A stretch of DNA of 64,000 bases from Arenicola marina. Taxonomy: Eukaryota; Annelida; Polychaeta; Arenicolidae. Numbering within the stretch: position 1 is the first letter of the stretch; each line of letters opens with the position of its first letter. Location of the stretch: positions 19,371,971 through 19,435,970 of the forward strand of contig OZ025257.1 of the NCBI GenBank assembly GCA_964019135.1. Reading direction: 5' to 3'. The notes beneath the pieces were generated by a model. It was given only the letters and a program-made list of their open reading frames with translations, was not told the DNA's origin and ran no database searches. Below are positions 1 through 12,300 of this stretch, one piece after another. The position numbers and the translations under genes were made by a program.

Positions 1-23
1 ATTTGGCTTCTGTTGCCTCTTCG

Positions 24-1345
24 TCTGGGACCTCAATGTGGGGACAACCTTTGCGTTTAAATGCCCACCATTGCCCCCTCCACCACCAACACGTGTCCCA
101 GTAGGGTTGCGCTGCCTGATAATGGCCGACCCTCCCTCAACGCGGCTAAAATTGAGTTGCCTCTAGGAACCACTGAATTGCACTTTGTGATCAAGTGTCT
201 ATGTTACTTACATTCAAGAACAAAGTTAATATCCAGAAAATGCGTCAATTCTCAAGGCACGTCTTAAACTGCCGAAGGAGACATTGATTTTTTAACGTTG
301 TGTTTAAAAAAAACATTTACCTTGTATTCTATAGTTCTAGTATTTTAACATACTAGTTGTTCACTGTTTAACACATTCTTATTTGCGCCCGCCAGATTCT
401 TTAATTGTAAAATGTTGTGAATTGTTGCCAATTTTAGTTATGTAATTTGTTTAATAATGTACCATAGGTGTGCGGCTACTCTTGGCAATTACACTGAGCA
501 AACACACAAGCAGTCATTTCGCTGACGCACGTGTGGTTCACGCTGCAATAATAATAATATAACAGTTGCTCATCCACCTATAAAAATTATGTTATGCTGT
601 AAAAACACACGCGATGTTTGTTCCGTGCCATTACGCGTTCCCAGACAACCATTTCTTCTTGGTGGTCCAGCCATAATGGGCAGTGTCTGGCAGAAACGTT
701 GCTTTAATTAGATTTTCACCCGAGACTCTTAGGTTCCATGCAGTCTGAGAGCTTTTTCACGCGGCGCTCATTGAAAGTCACGTGAACTTCTCCGTTGTCA
801 TACTCGTGCGGTGCCCATAAGTGCTTTCAGACGAGCCCGGAAAACCATCTAGCGGTTGGTACAAAAATGAGGCACTCTACCAGGGTAACGCCGTGGGCGT
901 TTGAGTAAACAATTCCATGCAACAGAGTTTGTCCCGGTTATACGATGTCACTTTCCGCCTCCGTGGTGCTTCCATTTAGCTGAGCTCGATGCTAATATGT
1001 GATATCAACAAAAATAACAAGATTGGGTATCACTTACAAATTAGATGCCTGGTGGATTATCAGATTAGACCGATAAATCCGAGGTTTGTTTTAGATAGAT
1101 AGACACAAAACTCTCCGTGTGACATCATCGCGGCCGTGGCGGAGTATTGGTTGTGACGTCTGTGCTGGAGTTGTGTCTCAATGGAATTCGATGGCTCCTG
1201 GGGGCGCCTAAATTTTAGCCGAGTTGAGGGAGGGTCGGCCATTATCAGACCGCGCAACCTACTGGGACACGTGGTGGTGGTGGAGGGTGCAATGGTGAGC
1301 ATTTAAACGCACGGGTTGCCCCCCACATTGAGATCCCAGGCCTGT
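24..1345. mobile_element. Foldback-like element with ~165-bp inverted arms
   Basis: The stretch at about 24-190 reappears reverse-complemented at about 1175-1345. Both carry the run containing CTCAATGTGGGG, a GCGTTTAAATG block, a CACC repeat next to ACACGTG, and GATAATGGCCGACCCTCCCTC. The roughly 1 kb between the arms contains no recognisable gene. The right arm ends where duplicated module A1 begins. The left arm runs up to the window edge, so the outer boundary and any target duplication cannot be judged. Most likely a non-autonomous DNA element; an inverted duplication is the alternative. Confidence 0.6.
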
Positions 1346-1349
1346 GACG

Positions 1350-4300
1350 TACCTAGTGCTATAAGCGACAGCGCTTAAGTTGCATATTATGTTTTTTGTT
1401 TAATCTACAGATCAAATTTACCTTTTCGGGAACGATCAAATAGAAAACGTAAAAAATGGAAACACAAGAACATGTTCATATTGAGAAGCCGAATGGTAGG
1501 TACGCGGTGGATGGATATTTATATCCTATCAATATATATCTATGTATGTTTATATATTATCTTTGGCCATTTTTATTCTATCCAAAGAAACGAACGATGG
1601 CATCAAACGGAGGAGCAAAGGTCATACCATTATTTATCAAGCTGCTTGGCAGATACAGCCCGGTACGATAATATCATATAGAGGTTCTATAAAAAAAAAT
1701 CTATAGGTTTCTATCGATTTGTCTTTTAAAATTCTAAACGTTTTTTCATAGAGTTTCCATATAGTTTTCATAGAGCTTCCGGGGGGCCTCTCTGTTGTAG
1801 TGATTAGCGCACTCGACCAGTTTCGATTGAGTTTCCATAGAATTTCCATGGAGTTTCCATAGAGTTTCCATGAAGTTTCCAATATAGTTTTGTGATTAGG
1901 GCAACATCGGTCCAACATCAGCTCCATCTCGGCTGAACGGGCACGGCCGTTGGGCAGACTTTCACATCTCATGCTGCTAATGTTATTGTCCAAAGGATTG
2001 GCTCCGCCGCTACTCTCACTTCGCAACAGGGAATTGGTGCGAAAGTCAATATGCCGGCAAGGCTTCCAAAGTTCTTTAAATGCACAATTTTAAATATTCG
2101 AATATCACCTTATATAGTGCCTTGCCGTCGGTATTCCTTCAAATATCGCTTGCAGGAGTCTTCTTACACAATATATTCCAACAACTCGTTCGCTTGTCGC
2201 AGTGAACGTAGCCTACGTGTGTTAAATCCAGAGCTCGTTGTTGTGACTGCCGTCTGTTGCAAGGCCGGTATGGAAACAATTCAACCTCGATGGAGACTAT
2301 GGAAACTCCATAGCATTTCTATAGAAAAATCGATAGAAACCTTTAGAATTCTTTTTAGTGAAATTCTGTAAGATATTTGCCTACCGGGTGTAATGATGTC
2401 TGATAAACTTAATGCCATGATTCGCGTAATAAATCTAGGAAGAGCGAAGACCTTTATGTATCCTTTCACATAAAGAGTACTTCTATAAACCTGCAAACGT
2501 ACCTGATCATAACCGGCTACGAGAGGAAAAAAAATGGCTCTGTCGAAATATTATCTCTATATACGTTCTATACCAACCAATTGCTCTATAGAAGTATTCC
2601 CATATCTTTCATAGAAATAATGCTTTCTATAGAAATATCTGTTCACCTTCTATAGAAAATGATTGTTCTATCAAGTTATGTACAAACGTTCCATAGAAAA
2701 TCATATTTCTATAGATATGTCTATAGAAATGCTATGGAGTTCCATAAAAGGTTTGGTACGGGAGCGTCTCATGAATCAAGCAAATATTTTTGCAGGCTAA
2801 CATCAAACTTTCTCTGCCTTCCTATTCTTTCTGTTCCCTCAGCCATTTTTCAGATATTTATGCATCATGATATGAATTAAATTGTAAGTAAGACGTCGTC
2901 TAGTTTCTAAATACCAATTAGGCAAACACGCACTTCTGTTGTCAAGAAACCATCATTAATTTGACTCCAAGCAGCGCAGACACCCGCGCGCATCCACGCA
3001 GATCTAATGCAAAGACAGATTCCTAGTGACACATTTAACCCGAAAGCTTTCTACCTAAATTTTGCTCATTCTCTCCTAGACCGAAATTGCTGCTGTTACT
3101 GCATCACGTTTTATCACGACAGATGTCATTACCGCCAGAGAGACAGGAATTACGCCTGTAAATCTCTTGGTCGCCCAATCATGGACGGCTGTTGATGACG
3201 ACAACGGCCAGCGGACGAGATGGAGAACGATAGATGGATCGATATGAGAATTGGTATTTGATTAAACACTTTAGTACTTTTAGTTACAATGCACCAAGCA
3301 TCACTCAGGGAAAATGTGAAAATGAGCTGGGTAGGAATGAAGAAGAATAGTGTAATTTAAGTTGATGGATGTTGTCATTCTGTCTGCAAATGTGGTTGAA
3401 CAATGCTCTTTCGTCCTCAGTAATATGGATAAGTGCTAACTAAAAAATGCGAGCGTATATTTAATAATTCAGATATTCCGAGGGGTACACCTAGATTAAT
3501 ATTCAAAATTAATCTCACTTCGACTTGCCATAAAGAATATCTTTGGCGGGATGACGTATACCATGCACGTGCTTGTGGCATATCATTCGGTTACTTAGGA
3601 GGTCCCATTGGGACGTCATGTTTATAACATTTTGACTATTCACTATGACAGCAGCCGATGGACGGTCACCAAGAGCGCTCTGATTAACAACAGACATTAG
3701 CGCCTCGCTTATAAATTAACTTTAATTTGAAGTATACATCCAGTGTTAACATTGAAAAAAGTATTCGTTAATTTTGTGGGGCAGCTTATTCAATTATTAA
3801 AGACATGACATGTTTCAGGTTTCGATCTCTCTTTGCTTGAATATAATTATGATCAGCTGATATTTACTCCGTATCCGAAAAATGGGGACTGTTACGCGAA
3901 ATGAAATTCCTAAGCCTAAGCTTGAAAGAGTACTTTAAATACGCATGCATGTTACCTTAAGAGCTCGCTTGCGCTCGCTATTATCCACTCTTGTGTCGCT
4001 AGGATTTAGAGAAGGCATAGGTAACTTTTCTGAATATCTACTATATTGAAACAAAATATTATAAAAAAATATATCTTGGACCAGCTTAAGAGCATTCCTC
4101 CAAAGATTACGTTTCGGAGATACATCATTACGACAGTGATGAATTACGGCCAAATTCATGTGAATGACTTACGTATTATTATTGCTTCATCATACATGCT
4201 CGCACAAGATGAATGTTTTGTTTAATCTGATCTTTTATCAGATGGAAGCTGTTACATGGAGGCGAATTTGGCCCTCGATAATGATAACCCTATTAGTTGC

Positions 4301-5520
4301 TGATCGTCCTGGTAAATTCAACCGAATAGAACATAGCGCCGTTACTAGGCAACGGAAAGCGCAAGAGGCGCAAGAGGCACATCTAATCGATAACTCGTTT
4401 AATGTTTCCTCTCCAAAATGGACGTAATCCCATGTCTTTAAAATAAATGACGAATGATTTCATGGGCATGCGCCCATGTTTTATTGCGTTTATCCGCGAT
4501 GTGTTTTTAAACGTAAAGAGTGCCTCTACCATCGATTCAATATCATAATTCAAGAGCGAAAGGGACACATTTATGGTGTTGGATGCGTGGAGCCAGTCGC
4601 TTGCAGGCATTTGGCGGAGGACTATTAAGCATTGGGAGAAGCAAATGAAGCGGCAGTCACGGAGACATTAACGTATGGGGCTGCTAACTATGAACCGCAA
4701 CCGGTATAAAAGGACACACTGCGTCAAGGGGCCATATTCACAATTCCGACATACACCTGTCGCGAACAAGGCAGGGACATATTTTTTATCCTTGGTATTG
4801 CTAATGATGAACGGTACTTTTTGTATCTTATGTTTTCATCCATGTAGTGTTCTTTTTAGTCTTGTCCGGGTTTGCATTTATGTGCAGACGTTGCCTGTAT
4901 GAAACAAATCGCATGAAAAATATATCCCATTGGCATATCTGACTCTTTGTAAGGGTTCTGTTATATTCGACATGTGTCAATCGGAGTTATCTTTCTTTTA
5001 ATTGGTCCAGCGCACACTTTTTGCACAGCTGGATATTCATACTGGCGCAATCTATTGTTGTGTTACGTGCCTAAAGCTATTCTGAATCTTAGTTTCGTTA
5101 GCTTAGTTTCGTTAGTTTCTTAATTACGTTTTATCTATTATGCGTTTCGTTTATTACCATAGATGTTGTGGAGCTTCTTTAAATGTCACGTGGCTTTGCA
5201 TCTCAAAGCGAGGGGAGGAGACTGTAGGACATCTAACAGTACGCTGAACGTCGTGGCACAATAGACAAGGGTGCTTTATTCAAGTCATGCTCGGACCCCA
5301 AACCGGGTATTTTTTTTGGAAATGTCATTCAAGTCAATATCACAGAGCTTGCCTCGGGGCGATTTGGCGCATGCGTGATCACGCGTGGCCTGAAATGCCT
5401 GCTGAATAGTACTTGACACTTGACACCAAAAGAGCCACCTACGGCGCGTTCATGGCAAGGTCGTCACATGGCTATTTGAAGGGCATAGAGGTGTTTGCCT
5501 TGGTAATTCCTTCTATTATC
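1350..5520 (+). repeat. Segmental duplication module A, copy 1
   Basis: This block aligns collinearly with 35,268-39,540, starting at the shared TGCTATAAGC / GCGCTTAAGTTGCATATTATG and ending near CACATGGCTATTTGAA. Copy 1 carries about 555 bp (roughly 3,421-3,976) that copy 2 lacks. Copy 2 has a much larger TTTCCATAGAG-type repeat. I find no convincing protein gene; the short open frames are not recognisable. The block holds a TTTCCATAG repeat element, a SINE fragment and AT-rich filler. Confidence 0.85.
1690..2370. repeat. TTTCCATAGAG-repeat foldback element (short copy)
   Basis: Left side (about 1,690-1,890) contains CTATCGATTTGTCTTTTAAA, AAACGTTTTTTCATAGAG and several TTTCCATAGAG units. 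Right side (about 2,270-2,365) carries the reverse complement: GGAAACTCCATAG, CTATAGAAAAATCGATAGAA and TTTAGAATTC. The inverted ends with simple repeats inside suggest a foldback element. A tRNA-SINE head fragment (about 1,797-1,822, GTAGTGATTAGCGCACTCGA) sits between repeat units. The open frames here, rich in Y-G-N-S-M-E-I-L-W, are repeat artefacts. Confidence 0.55.
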
Positions 5521-6913
5521 ATAGGAAGAACAGGTAATCAGTTACTCGAACGTGAACGTTCACGGATTTCAATAGTATTTCAGCTTTGTTGTCTTGGATC
5601 ATATAAGTGGTAGTTTATTCTGCCAAACCATCCGCTTCCAAAGTCACCGGTGTATGTCCTATGTCCTGCCCATGCCTTTATGTGCCACCAGCAGAATATA
5701 CAATTCATTACCAGTCTTTCTCCGTAGAGAAATTCATATTCCTTCATAACATAGCGAGGAAGGTCGAATCTCTGGCAGGTGACTCTTACTAATGGTAAAT
5801 TTATAGCCCATCAAATGGCGAATTATAAATATCCTCATGCAGACATGTAAAAAAATAGGATGAAAGGCGAATGTACCACGTGATATACTGGTGTCATCCG
5901 GTCATGTGACAGGTCATGTGACATCGCTCCCCTGCCGGGCGACTATGATGGAGTCCTGCTGACACAAGGCACTCACTCAAACCACAGACTAGGAATTGAC
6001 TTTTTTGCTAATAACCAGAATTAGATGAATGCTGTGTGAAGTTCAGAACATTGACCATAGCTTCATGGGACAAAAATTACATCAGTGGTAGTAAAATTGT
6101 GCCTTTCGAGTTTGCTTTTAGGAGCGACATAAAATGAATCGTGGGGTTAAGTTTCGTGTCGGCTGCTCAAATGAAGTGCAATCTGCCACAGGAGACATTT
6201 TTTCCCTTTTTTCCCCTACCCGCTGCCTGTCGACCATCTCCAGACACTTCTATGTTACTGTCAAGGGGGCGGTACATTGCGCTTAGACCAACGGACCCAA
6301 CTACGATGCTCGATAGTGCAAGGTGTTAATATGTTGCCTAAGTCGTTTAACTCCAGGTGCTTAGGCCCGGCTCAGCCCGTGTGAGCGAAAAAAAGTGAAC
6401 TAAAACACCTATCTAATCCTTCATTCTAGAGAGTCAATTATTTTATCGTTCTTTATTACTCTAGAGTGTCGCATGAAGTTTTTCTCCATTATATGCTTAA
6501 GTTATATCCATTTGTTTCATCATCGAAAACATGGGATGTTCGACTATCTACCCATATCCTGAGATGCCACGCAAAACGCAGGAAGCGCGACACCGCCATA
6601 TCACCGCAAAGACCGCTTCACTGCCCATATTGCAAGCGCAATGATATTGGCGTTGGCGAGCCACTGCTCTAGCCGCAATGAAACCAGGATCCAGTGAGAC
6701 AAGTCCATGAAGCCAGTTATGGGGATCCAGCACCCTCACTTCCTCCCTCCTACCCTCCCTCCCTCCCTCACTTTTTGCCTCCAGGAGTGTCCAGCGTAGT
6801 CTCTGTGCGCCGAAGGAAACCCGAAACTGGATGCGAATAGAGGCACTGGGCACTGGCTTAGCAGTTAATTGCCTCATAAGAAATGACATATGGGAGCATT
6901 GTTGTCCCCATGT

Positions 6914-7031
6914 GATTTCTTCATATGACATGACGTGTGTGATCGCTGGCATGGGAGGAATAGGGGGTTCTTCCGTATATAAACTCCTGGCATTGAAACA
7001 CATGGGTGTATGTTGCAGGCGACATATGTCT
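6914..7031. repeat. 118-bp direct repeat, left copy (LINE target duplication)
   Basis: This 118-bp segment recurs at 7,726-7,843 with four differences. The two copies exactly bracket the LINE tail at 7,032-7,725. B2 and B3 have the start of this sequence once only. Confidence 0.75.
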
Positions 7032-7725
7032 TTTGATTTGATTTTTGATTTGAGCTTTATTTCCTATCCGTTTGGAGGAGTACAAAATGTTAGAAACAGT
7101 CAGTTAAACATCACAACTGCACAAAGAACAAGAAACAAGAAAACCTTAAACATAACGAACATTAAAACATATAAAGTAGGTTATGTGTACTTTCGATTGT
7201 AACAAAATACTTCGATAGGCTGGGCTATTGGTATGTTTCTTGGAAATAAGGGCTGAAATGTTGTGCGACTGCAGAGACAATTGGTTCTGTGTCTTCATCA
7301 TTTAAAGCTCCAAAAAGTATAGCGCACATCTAATCGTATTCTTTTGAAAGGATAAATACCGATTTGTCAATAGAGATTATATTAATTATGTCTTCCCACA
7401 TGTTCGTGCGCACATGATTTAGCGCAAGGCATTGATTAAGAAGATGAGACTGTATATTGGTCACAGTATTAGAACAAAACTTACATTAAATATGATTACT
7501 GTCTGGTATTGTTAACATACGAATCGTGGATGTAAACTGTTTTCTGAGCTCTATGTTGTTTAACACCGAGTAACATAATCTGCTCATGCGTATCTTAGGT
7601 TGAATCTTAAGAATAATGTTGTCCCACATTTATTCGAGAGCTCCCTGACATATTCCTCATTTTCTTCCTTTCTGGCTTTGCTCAGCAAAGTCTTACGCCA
7701 TAATTGCTCGGAGGTAGTTGGCATG
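7032..7725 (-). mobile_element. 5'-truncated non-LTR retrotransposon 3' end (pseudogene)
   Basis: Read on the minus strand, the segment encodes the C-terminus of a LINE-type ORF2. It contains a recognisable zinc-knuckle stretch (C-K-F-C, then S-H-L-L, then C) followed by a helical tail, interrupted by stops at two places I could see. The 3' end carries an AATAAAGC polyadenylation-like motif and a short ATC/AAAT tandem tail (TTTGATTTGATTTTTGATTTG on the plus strand), typical of tail-repeat LINEs such as I/Jockey/CR1-type. The 5' end is truncated at 7,725. It is flanked by 118-bp direct repeats. Clade assignment is uncertain. Confidence 0.7.
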
Positions 7726-7843
7726 GACTTCTTCATATGACATGACGTGTGTGATCGCTGGCATGGGAGGAATAGGGGGTTCTTCCGTATATAAACTCCT
7801 GGCATTGAAACACATGGGTGTAGGTTGCAAGCGAAATATGTCT
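7726..7843. repeat. 118-bp direct repeat, right copy (LINE target duplication)
   Basis: Right partner of 6,914-7,031. Same length, differing at four positions, three of them clustered within the last ~20 bases. Confidence 0.75.
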
Positions 7844-9130
7844 GATTCGTAAGATTTTTGTATTATTCATTTGCAAGGAAAACAAAATTTGCCCCTCAAA
7901 AAGAGGGAAGAGGAATGGGTTGGTTGGGATAGGGGCGGGGGCGGCGGATGGGCGTGGGTGGTATGTCAATAGAAGGAATACGTTATTTCGTCTAGAGTAT
8001 TTAATTACTGAGGTATGGCTCTGCAGATGTATAGTGTCGACACTAAGCTGCCAGCCCATTTTAATTATCACACATAAAAGCTTCATTTCGACGAAGAGCT
8101 TAGAGTCCAAATGAATTCGAGTTGACTTTTTTCGCAGCTTTATTACTCTTTTTTATCCTATCAGTATTATGTTGTCTGCTCAGTCGAAAGAAGGTTGCCC
8201 AGCACTAACAATTAGCAATACAAAAACGGTCAACACTTTCTTCAGATAATTTCTATTAATGCTGCACTTGCATCCAACATGCAGTGGAACTTAAGTTTGA
8301 CATGGCACGTTTCATTACACAACAAAACAAAATTGAACATGTGGCCCCGTAAAAGGTCGCATTCGTATTTAATGCGTCAGTGATCATACAAAGCAACATA
8401 CAGAAGTTCATGCCGTAGCAGAATAGAATATAACAGAAGAGGCATACACACGCGAGACTAACAGTTGGTGGATTAGTAACATTAGAAGATAGGGGAGGAG
8501 GAAGAACAAAGATCAATTTGTGCAATGCAATCAAGATAACCAGATAATCCGACAATTACTTCTACAGTAAAATGAATCTTTTTTGCATCCTTCTACAACC
8601 CTCTCGACCCTCTCCCCACACAAATGTGCATTAATCAGTCTTGCAGGAGTCCGCTCGTTGGGAATGGTTCTGGATGGTTTACAGTAAGTATGTGGGGCTT
8701 CGTATGGTGGGGATAGTCCTCCCGTCTGTGTATTCATGTATTCATGACAACCGCGTGGGTTCGAAACACGTGTGAATCGTCTATTTGTGAAGTCATAAGG
8801 CAAAGATACAGCGGCAGGACAACAACTGTAGCCAGGCTCTCGGCTTGATGTCTGGTTAAAGCTCCTGGTCAATAATGGTAGACGGGAACGGATGTGTGCG
8901 TTGTCATGCACCCGCGCCTAGGGCGGAAATGGAAACTGTGGTCATTTCCGGCTTCCTCCTCGAATGGTGATGTCACCATTATTGCTGGCACAGACACAGC
9001 CATCTCACCGCCAGGACGTGCTATGTGGACTGATTTATGCACCAATCAACACACATTCAATGTCGTCGGTGCCTGGCACGGTAATATTAACATAATGGTG
9101 TCTCCGTCTCTATTATGGAGGCAAGGGTAA

Positions 9131-9345
9131 TCCCGCTCTCTCTTTCTCTCGCTGTCGGTACATGAATCTCTGTCTTTTTTCCTCTCCCTGTCTCTTTCTC
9201 TCCTAACCTCTGTCCCTCTCTCGTTCTCTCGCTGTCTCTCTCTCTCACTCTCTCTTCATTTCCCTCTTCCTCTCAGTCTCTGTTTCGATCTTTCTCTTTC
9301 ACGGTCTCCCTCTGTCTCGATCTCCCTCTGCCACTGTCTTCTCAA
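9131..9345 (+). repeat. CT-rich low-complexity tract
   Basis: Runs of TCTCTC, CTGTCTC and CCTCTGTCTC dominate this stretch. The B2 (about 20,680-20,810) and B3 (about 41,980-42,110) copies have shorter, rearranged versions, as expected from microsatellite slippage. The minus-strand frames rich in R-E-R-E are artefacts of it. Confidence 0.8.
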
Positions 9346-12300
9346 TCCGTCCATCTTGTACGGTTTAACCAAAGTATCCGGGGGGACTTGTTGAGATGAG
9401 AACAGGTGGACAGGCGCCTTTGCTTCCCCCAGCGCCAACAGACGGTGGATCTCAGTTTAAAGTGTCAATGCCTCGATAATAAAATGTACGTATTTTTGCC
9501 TCGTACCCGATATTTGACTAAATTTCACGACATTTTGCGATTCTTTTAGACACTGTCAACTAAAGGTCAGTTTAAACATGTATGCAATCTTCTCGGGGCA
9601 CTCGATAATCACGGATTGCGCAGAATACAGAACCGCCTAGTAGTTGAAAGAGCCAATTGCGGGGTTAAACGTGTAATCACTGTTCGCATGGAACCCGGAC
9701 TCATCTATACAAGACGTTCCGACTGCCGCATGTCCTTGCATGGTCGGTACGCTCAAGCCTCAGTCCATCGCCTCCGTGCCAAGGTCAAGGCCTCCTCTGG
9801 TGGGTAGTCAGTGCCATGTGGGGAATACGAAATCCGATTACTCTGCAGTTGCTCGTCTCGTTTCCGACCGAGGTGTCGCCGAGGCGGGCTTTGTCTTGTG
9901 ACTGGGCCAGCCGAGCAGCATCAGTTGTGTAATTAGCCTCCTCCCATCCGGCGTGAACAAGGTCTAGGCTGTTGGCATGGTTATGGTGCCCAGTCAGACA
10001 AGGTGCCTTCCTCCGTTCCCGAGAGTACTGGTCTACATTCCCTCTTCGCGGATGTTTCATATATGCAGATGTTTCAGCTTCCCACACCCGGACGTGGAGC
10101 ACTGAACATGGAAGCGTATGGTGGGAGTTTTTTTCAATTTTAGTACGTTTCCTATATGTATGTATATCATCGTGTATGTAAATAAAATATAATGATCATG
10201 CAAGATTTTGCCGAGAGAAACTGTCTATATTTATATATCTGCAATTTCGAATGGGAAAGATTGGATTGTTTGTGTACCAGCTTTGCTTCGACATCACTAC
10301 ATTGTGGTTGCCAATATAATTAATAATTTTGCGGCAAGTTCACTTGTCAGGAACACATTTGATGCACTGGGGTGATTGGCCGGAGACCATGCATTGTCGG
10401 CATGGTGACAAAACGAACGGGGTTCACGGAGTAGAACATAATAAAAGCCTCAACAGATCAAGAGAAGACGTAATGCAGGGATAAACATAAAAGAGGACAT
10501 GGCGCCTGGCAAGAGTTGAAGGAAAGAGAGAACAATGATGAGTGGCTTTGGTTATGGCCATTCCGACACTCCACGTTTGTCACAAACACACCAGGTGCAT
10601 TACAACGATTCTCCCGAAACCCACAACGAAAGACAAAAAACAAATTAGTGCAATCAAAGAAAAAAAATGCAGAGTGCCAGAAAATGTAACTAACATGAAG
10701 TGTGGAGTTCACTCTGCACAAATGGCAGTTTCGGATGCTGCAGGGTTTGCCCTCGCTGGTGGCAATTAAGTTTGCAACCCAATCTCTGAAAGGAATACGT
10801 CGGGTCTTGAAAGCGGGAGCCGGGAATTGGAATGGTGAGTGCTGTTGCCTCACTTCATTGGCCGAGAGTGCCCTCAAGCTGCACTGCAACAAAACAAAGA
10901 AGCAAGGTCACGGGGGTTGCTCAAGATCAGGTTTGCGATGCGTCGTGTTTAATTCCGCACCATCTGGCAGAACCAATAGATGCCGAATAAAGGTAAAAGC
11001 TCGCGCTTTATTATATGGCGAATATAAGTAAAGGAGAATTGTTGATAATATGATTACAGGTAGCACATGCTGTGCAGCCAAAAACTATACAATAATAACA
11101 ATACAGCGGATGATGACTACTAAATAGGGTAACATGTCAGCAGCATTGCCCCCAGCTGGGCCCAAAAATTGACGCAGATATCCGAACAAAATAAGTCCCA
11201 TTGCGACGCATTTATCTGGAAGCTTTGTGCTGTCGTAATGGCTAAGTGACATTGTCTGTTGATTTTTCCGGTCCTTCACTATGCCTAATCAGTCACAGCA
11301 CACTTCAGCCCCGCTGGGAACCCTAAGCTTCACGGAGCAGCCATTTCGCCTGACCAAAAAAGCTTGATTTTGCAAAATGGCTTTTATGATTAGCGCCAGA
11401 AAACGACAATCGACCATAAATGACGCATTTTGCGCTTATCGTAAGGTGACAGATAGAGTAGCTTGATCGCAGATGTGATGGCCAATGCGCACGTTATCAG
11501 AAAACACGTGTCAGATCCTGCCTCCGGAGTCTGAACGCTGAAAACTGGCCCTCATGCTATGGCAAGTCAACTATTATAGCTTAAGCTACTGCTGCAATTG
11601 TAATATTAAGGCATCAATTTATGTAGTTGTATCGTACCCTGTTAGCCGGTAAAGCTGCACCGCTTGACGATATTGATGCCTTCCAAGGCTAGTACCAGTC
11701 GATGAGACCAAAAACAAAATATGTCTCTGTTGGTATCATTGGTAGAAACAAATGTGACGAAAATCACGAAAAAACACACGAAGTATATTGAGGTTGAATA
11801 TACTAAAGGCAAAAAGGGTTTACGAAAACAATAGAAATTGTGGTAAAACAAAATGTTGTTTTTCACCCATATTGCCCAAATAAAATCAATCGATGCGTCA
11901 TTTACCAAATGAAACTTAAACCAACAAAGAAGAAATTCTCATGACTCAAAGGGCATAACAAATAGCAAAGACGACAAAGCTTAGATGCAAGAGAAGAGAG
12001 AGAAACTGAACAGCGAAGGAATTTCCCCAGGGCGGCGCCTAGAGCGTGTTGGACAACACAGAAAAAAACAGAATAAAAACATAAGACGACTCAAGTGAAG
12101 CAACCGAGACGGTTCAGTGAATCCGGATCGAAAGAAAAACAACGCATAAGAGGAAAAAACATGAGAAACATGATGATCGATGCGATGACACGGGGCTGAA
12201 GCGTGAGGGTAATATAAAAAAATCACCTTGATAAGTACACTGCGGGATTCCACAGACCACCACCAGGAGTGAGAGGTGAAGAATGCTATCATTATACTAA

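Noticed and set aside
8745..8775. GGTTCGAAACACG as a tRNA gene or SINE B-box
   Set aside because: No A-box at the right distance and no cloverleaf; the B2/B3 copies do not improve it.
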